Assembly (NCBI GenBank): GCA_900544115.1
Contig: UQTW01000003.1
Location: forward strand, 57,684 to 121,683
DNA length: 64,000 nt
From: an uncultured Collinsella sp.
GTDB taxonomy: Bacteria > Actinomycetota > Coriobacteriia > Coriobacteriales > Coriobacteriaceae
Direction: 5' to 3'
Of the stretch, positions 60,641 to 64,000 are shown piece after piece. Every line of letters begins with the position of its first letter. Positions within the stretch are counted from its first letter, which is position 1. Under the pieces are notes generated by a model that did no database searches, was not told the DNA's origin, and worked only from the letters and a program-made list of their open reading frames with translations. Both the position numbers and the translations under genes were made by a program.

Positions 60641-62062
60641 TTGGGAGATACCTTAGTTAATAGCAAGAGTTCTGGATTCCTTTCGTTTGCAAAATCGACC
60701 GGTATCTTTTTTGTGGGTAGCTCGATGAGTAAAATAATTACCCTATTGCTAATTCCTCTCTACACAAATGTGCTTCCGACTCAGGACTATGGCTACTATG
60801 ACTTGTCGATTACATACGCCACTCTACTGACCTCGTTTTTGTACTGTGATATCTGGTCAAGTGTCATGCGTATGATGCGTGACGATCTAGAGGGCGAGGC
60901 GCCCTGGAAAGTAATTGCATCTGGTTGGGTTATTTTTGCTGTTTCTACCATCTTATACATATTAATTGCCCTCGGCCTCTCTCTGTTCATTGATATCCCG
61001 TCGCTCGGTTTGATTTTGATTTATGGAGTGACAACTAACTGCCAGTCAATGTTTTCCGGTATTGCCAGAGGCAAGGGGAATAATGTTGATTTTGCCATTT
61101 CGGGTGTTCTTTGCACTTTGCTCAATGTGGGCCTGAACCTATTTTTGATTCTGCTCCTTCATTTGGGTTATGAATCTTTATATATTTCGTACGCAGCGGG
61201 TTTTACGATTCAATGCGTGTATCTATTTTGCCGTATGGAAATGTGGAATCATATTCATAAACCAGATTCAAACCAAGTGCGTGATTTGTTCATTTATTCT
61301 GCCCCGTTGGGTATTAACTCTGTTGCTTACTGGTTTCTTACAAGTTTGAGTCGCGTTGCAGTATCGACGGTGCTTTCACTTTCGGCAAATGGCGTCTTTG
61401 CGATAGGTTCAAAATTTGGATCGACGGTTGCATTGGCGACGACTTGTTTTACACTTGCCTGGCAGGATGTCGCTTTTACGAGTGAAATTAAGCCCGCTTC
61501 ATTTTATTCTCGTGCAATTTCACAATACACCGGATTTCTTTTGTCGAGTACAGCTGTTCTTCTTCCGGTGATCTCTCTCGCATTTCCTATCCTTGTGGGT
61601 TCGTCATATTCAGCTGCATATTCTGTCGTGCCTTCGTTTCTTTGGGTTGCGGTTGTGAGTGCGGTCTCTACATTCATTGGAAACATTTTTTATGTCATCA
61701 AGGATACAAAGACTATTGGCGTATCGATGGTCATTTCATGTATTGCGAATGGCATTCTCGTATATCCCTTAACTGAATATTTTGGCTGCTTTGGCGCAAA
61801 TTTATCGGTTTTAATTTCTTTCATATTGAACATTGTCATTCGATGCGCAATTCTTGAAAAGAGAATTGGTATTTCTGTTGAGCTTCGTTCGCTCCTTCTT
61901 CCAGCAGTGCTTTTGATTGTCTGTTCTGCAGCTTATTTCTCTGGGTCATTTGATTTAAATGCTTTGAGCCTCGTATTCTCTATATTCGGTACTTTTATGT
62001 TGTACAGATCTAGAATCTCTACGCTCTTATCGGCAGTCTTTTTGAAAGTATCTAGGAGGTAG
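60641..62062 (+). CDS. Oligosaccharide flippase (Wzx / MATE-like polysaccharide export protein)
   Basis: A 473-residue integral membrane protein with about 12-14 hydrophobic segments. The N terminus SFAKSTGIFFVGSSMSKIITLLLIPLYTNVLPTQDYGYY is a typical Wzx opening. It would move lipid-linked repeat units across the membrane before EpsG polymerisation. The start is a TTG at 60641, two bases after the previous stop, with GAGGAGG about ten bases upstream inside the previous gene. Confidence 0.87.
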   Translation: MGDTLVNSKSSGFLSFAKSTGIFFVGSSMSKIITLLLIPLYTNVLPTQDYGYYDLSITYATLLTSFLYCDIWSSVMRMMRDDLEGEAPWKVIASGWVIFAVSTILYILIALGLSLFIDIPSLGLILIYGVTTNCQSMFSGIARGKGNNVDFAISGVLCTLLNVGLNLFLILLLHLGYESLYISYAAGFTIQCVYLFCRMEMWNHIHKPDSNQVRDLFIYSAPLGINSVAYWFLTSLSRVAVSTVLSLSANGVFAIGSKFGSTVALATTCFTLAWQDVAFTSEIKPASFYSRAISQYTGFLLSSTAVLLPVISLAFPILVGSSYSAAYSVVPSFLWVAVVSAVSTFIGNIFYVIKDTKTIGVSMVISCIANGILVYPLTEYFGCFGANLSVLISFILNIVIRCAILEKRIGISVELRSLLLPAVLLIVCSAAYFSGSFDLNALSLVFSIFGTFMLYRSRISTLLSAVFLKVSRR

Positions 62063-62065
62063 TTA

Positions 62066-63106
62066 ATGGAATTTCATGAGCCCCTTGCTGTTTATGCTAT
62101 TAAAGATCGGGATGAAGTATCACTTCAGCGCGCCGCTTCTGGAGGAGCTTTCTCTGTCCTGGCTCGACCGATTATTGCAATGGGCGGTATCGTCTTTGGG
62201 GCAAAAATGCAGGATGGAGGATTTGTCGCTCATGAAAAGGCAGAAACGCTTCAGGAGCTTGCTAGTTTGCAGGGCAGCGCCTATGTTCAAAGTGACATCT
62301 CTTGCATATTTGATTCCGTGGTTGAGTGCTTGAAATCAGACCGGCTTGTTATGTTTGTCGGGCTTCCGTGTCAGTGCGCTGCCGTGTTGGCGTACGTTCA
62401 GTTGAAGTTGCATTCAGATTCTTTTCTTAAGCGATTGCTGCTCTGCGACCTTATCTGTCATGGTGCCCCTAATAATGAGCTATTTCGGGCTCATCAGCTC
62501 TGGTTGGCGCGTAAGCAAAAAGCGGATGACGGAATCCATTCATTTCGTTTTCGTACGAAGAAAAAAGGCTGGGGTCTCTACTACTACTACTACTACTACA
62601 GGAACGGTAAAAAAATAGAGGTATGTGAGCCGGGCGATAATGATCCATATTATGCAGCCTTTCTCAGGGGAGAGACGTACAGAGAGTCATGCTATAAATG
62701 CCCGTTTTCCAAGCGCGAGCGTGTAACTGACTTTACGATAGGAGATTATTGGGGTATTGAGTCTGCTCATCCTGATTTTTACGACCCGAATGGTGTTTCC
62801 CTGCTCTTGGTTAACAGCTTGAAGGGGGTGCAGTTTTTCAAGCAGTATTCTTCTAGGGAATGCAAATATATTGTTTCCAATATACAGCTTGCCTCTAGGG
62901 AAAACCATAATTTGAATAGCCCGACAGTTAGGCCAACATCGAGGGACGATCTGCTTTGCGCGATTGCCAACCATAGGTCTTATGGAGATCTTGAGGCGTT
63001 GTTTGATACTACCCTTAAGCCAAGGTTGACTGTTAAACGTCTTGCAAAACAGATGCTGCCTTCTGGTCTTTATGGTTCAATTAAGAGAATCGTGAGGAAG
63101 GGATAA
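62066..63106 (+). CDS. Coenzyme F420 hydrogenase/dehydrogenase beta-subunit-like protein
   Basis: A 346-residue protein. ASGGAFSVLARPIIAMGGIVFGAKM, VGLPCQCAAVLAY, CDLICHGAP and SCYKCPFSKRERVTDFTIGDYWGIE carry the family's conserved cysteines and flavin/Fe-S region. In exopolysaccharide clusters such proteins accompany pyruvyl transferases; their redox role is not established. A run of seven tyrosines is encoded by (TAC)7. The usual N-terminal ferredoxin domain is missing and appears as the next small gene instead. Confidence 0.82.
   Translation: MEFHEPLAVYAIKDRDEVSLQRAASGGAFSVLARPIIAMGGIVFGAKMQDGGFVAHEKAETLQELASLQGSAYVQSDISCIFDSVVECLKSDRLVMFVGLPCQCAAVLAYVQLKLHSDSFLKRLLLCDLICHGAPNNELFRAHQLWLARKQKADDGIHSFRFRTKKKGWGLYYYYYYYRNGKKIEVCEPGDNDPYYAAFLRGETYRESCYKCPFSKRERVTDFTIGDYWGIESAHPDFYDPNGVSLLLVNSLKGVQFFKQYSSRECKYIVSNIQLASRENHNLNSPTVRPTSRDDLLCAIANHRSYGDLEALFDTTLKPRLTVKRLAKQMLPSGLYGSIKRIVRKG
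62579..62599 (+). repeat. (TAC)7 microsatellite inside the F420-beta-like gene
   Basis: Seven TAC codons give Tyr7 in the context LYYYYYYYRNGKK. Copy number changes would keep the frame. Confidence 0.9.
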
Positions 63107-63312
63107 TGGAATATAAGCAGACTGTGGAGGTAGTAATAGAAAGCTCTCTCTGCTGCGGTTGTTTGTGTTGTGGAACGGCGTGCCCGTTCAACGCCATTGA
63201 ACCTACATGCGACAAATATGGGTATGTTGTTCCTATTGTTGATGGTGACAAATGTCGCGAATGTGGCATTTGCCTTAGATGTTGTCCCATGTCAGATTTT
63301 ATTAGTGGATAA
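63106..63312 (+). CDS. Small 2[4Fe-4S] ferredoxin
   Basis: A 68-residue protein with two clostridial-type motifs, CCGCLCCGTACP and CRECGICLRCCP, enough cysteines for two [4Fe-4S] clusters. It overlaps the preceding stop by one base. It probably gives electrons to the F420-beta-like protein, with which it is often fused. It is the last gene of the cluster, followed by a hairpin and IS remains, so the cluster may have lost genes here. Confidence 0.83.
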   Translation: MEYKQTVEVVIESSLCCGCLCCGTACPFNAIEPTCDKYGYVVPIVDGDKCRECGICLRCCPMSDFISG

Positions 63313-63344
63313 GCTTTACATCATCATTGGATGTTTTTTTATGG

Positions 63345-63377
63345 GCGCCGGGGTGGGCTTTCACCCTGGCGTTCTTT
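63345..63377 (+). terminator. Terminator at the end of the exopolysaccharide cluster
   Basis: CGCCGGGGTG (63346-63355) pairs with CACCCTGGCG (63362-63371, one G-T pair), followed by TTCTTTC. Confidence 0.6.
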
Positions 63378-63505
63378 CTTTTATGGCGGCATGCTGGATA
63401 TAAATGGCCTTAAATAAGCCTGTCATTTAAAGACTGACGTTTAAGGAAAGGTACCGTCAAGATTTTTTCGCAAATTGATTTAGCCGTCCTCGGCCCCGTC
63501 CTCTT

Positions 63506-64000
63506 CTAGCCCTCCGCCTTTCCCCTCAGCTCGTCCATCTCCTCCAGCTTTGACATGTCCAGGTACCTCCTCTTGCCCCGCTCGTGCTCCACTATGTACT
63601 TCAGCTTCGCCGTCACTAGCATGAGGGCCGAGTTGCCGTCCGGGAAAGTCCCGACGACCCTCGTCCTCCTCCTGATCTCGCGGTTGATGCGCTCGATCCC
63701 GTTGTTCGTCCTGATCCGGCGCCAGTGATCGGGCGGGAATTCCGTGTAGGCCAGCGTCTCGACGAACCCGTCGCGCACCGTCCTCGCGGCCGCTCCGAGT
63801 TGCATCGACTCCAACTTGTCCGCCACCACCCCCGGCCTTCCTGCCGCATGCCTCGCGCGATTTCCGCGCGTGGATCGCCTTCAACATGCACGCCACGGCC
63901 TTCCGTCTGGTCATGGCCGACCTGGCGCTGGCCATGTCGCACGTGAACTCCGAGCCCCGCGGCGCGCTTGGCTTCGCGGCGCCCGCGCGCGCCTTCAGGG
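63506..64000 (-). pseudogene. IS256 (Mutator)-family transposase, C-terminal part, frameshifted and cut by the window end
   Basis: The C-terminal block FPPDHWRRIRTNNGIERINREIRRRTRVVGTFPDGNSALMLVTAKLKYI is typical of IS256 transposases. Upstream, the block RGSEFTCDMASARSAMTRRKAVACMLKAIHA continues the protein in another frame. The shift lies in a G5 run at about 63828-63833; removing one G joins ACGRKAG to VVADKLES. The N-terminal part is outside the window. The shift may be a real mutation or a base-calling error. The GC content is high, unlike the exopolysaccharide genes beside it. Confidence 0.75.

Overview
The window looks like a chromosomal segment of an anaerobic gut actinobacterium of class Coriobacteriia, most likely Collinsella. 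This is inferred from high-GC coding sequence with GAAAGG-type ribosome sites, a four-domain ribosomal protein S1, selenocysteine machinery, a double-cubane-cluster protein locus, formate transport and an anaerobic glycerol-3-phosphate-type operon. No 16S rRNA gene is present, so the genus is an inference.

Layout. 1-9 kb: the end of a cysteine desulfidase-like gene, a HAD phosphatase, rpsA, the RNase P RNA, a YigZ protein, a C_GCAxxG_C_C protein divergent from metY, an MFS exporter, xpt and a small GGQ release-factor-like protein. 9.1-10.5 kb: an intact IS3-type element with perfect 27-bp ends. 10.5-13 kb: a lipid-kinase-like gene and a CLC chloride channel on the minus strand. 13-18.6 kb: a molybdenum block (moeA, mogA, modABC) in which the permease carries an unusual secreted N-terminal domain. 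18.7-32.4 kb: a selenium block. It holds two double-cubane-cluster proteins and their activase, a selD that itself has an in-frame UGA (Sec17) followed by a SECIS-like hairpin, yedF, a DUF3343 gene, a class V aminotransferase, and then selA, selB and tRNA-Sec. brnQ, tRNA-Pro, tRNA-Gly and focA sit inside this block. 32.6-38 kb: gdhA and a two-gene molybdenum hydroxylase. 38-46 kb: tRNA-Leu, tig, clpP, clpX, valS and folC. 46-51 kb (minus strand): a prolidase-like peptidase and a three-gene GlpABC-like operon. 51-54 kb: a zinc-ribbon membrane protein and thrS. 54-63.3 kb: a visibly more AT-rich exopolysaccharide cluster led by a NusG-paralogue (LoaP-like) gene. The window ends in a broken IS256-family transposase.

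How it fits together: molybdate uptake, molybdopterin insertion, selenium activation and selenocysteine insertion sit within about 24 kb of a molybdenum hydroxylase. That hydroxylase is a plausible consumer of both molybdenum cofactor and selenium. The exopolysaccharide cluster has an initiating sugar transferase, glycosyltransferases, an EpsG-type polymerase, a pyruvyl transferase, a flippase and F420-hydrogenase-beta-like plus ferredoxin proteins. It probably depends on the antiterminator at its head.

Beyond genes, the intergenic DNA is rich in structure. Four copies of one hairpin family share an internal-loop core. One array alternates a 17-bp motif in opposite orientations with an exact 80-bp period. 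There is a 138-bp element with 18-bp inverted ends, a tRNA-Gly 3' end copied once inverted and once direct, several GGGAC hairpins resembling the IS3 ends, and possible phase-variation sequences at the start of the exopolysaccharide cluster. All functional statements about these non-coding structures are inference.
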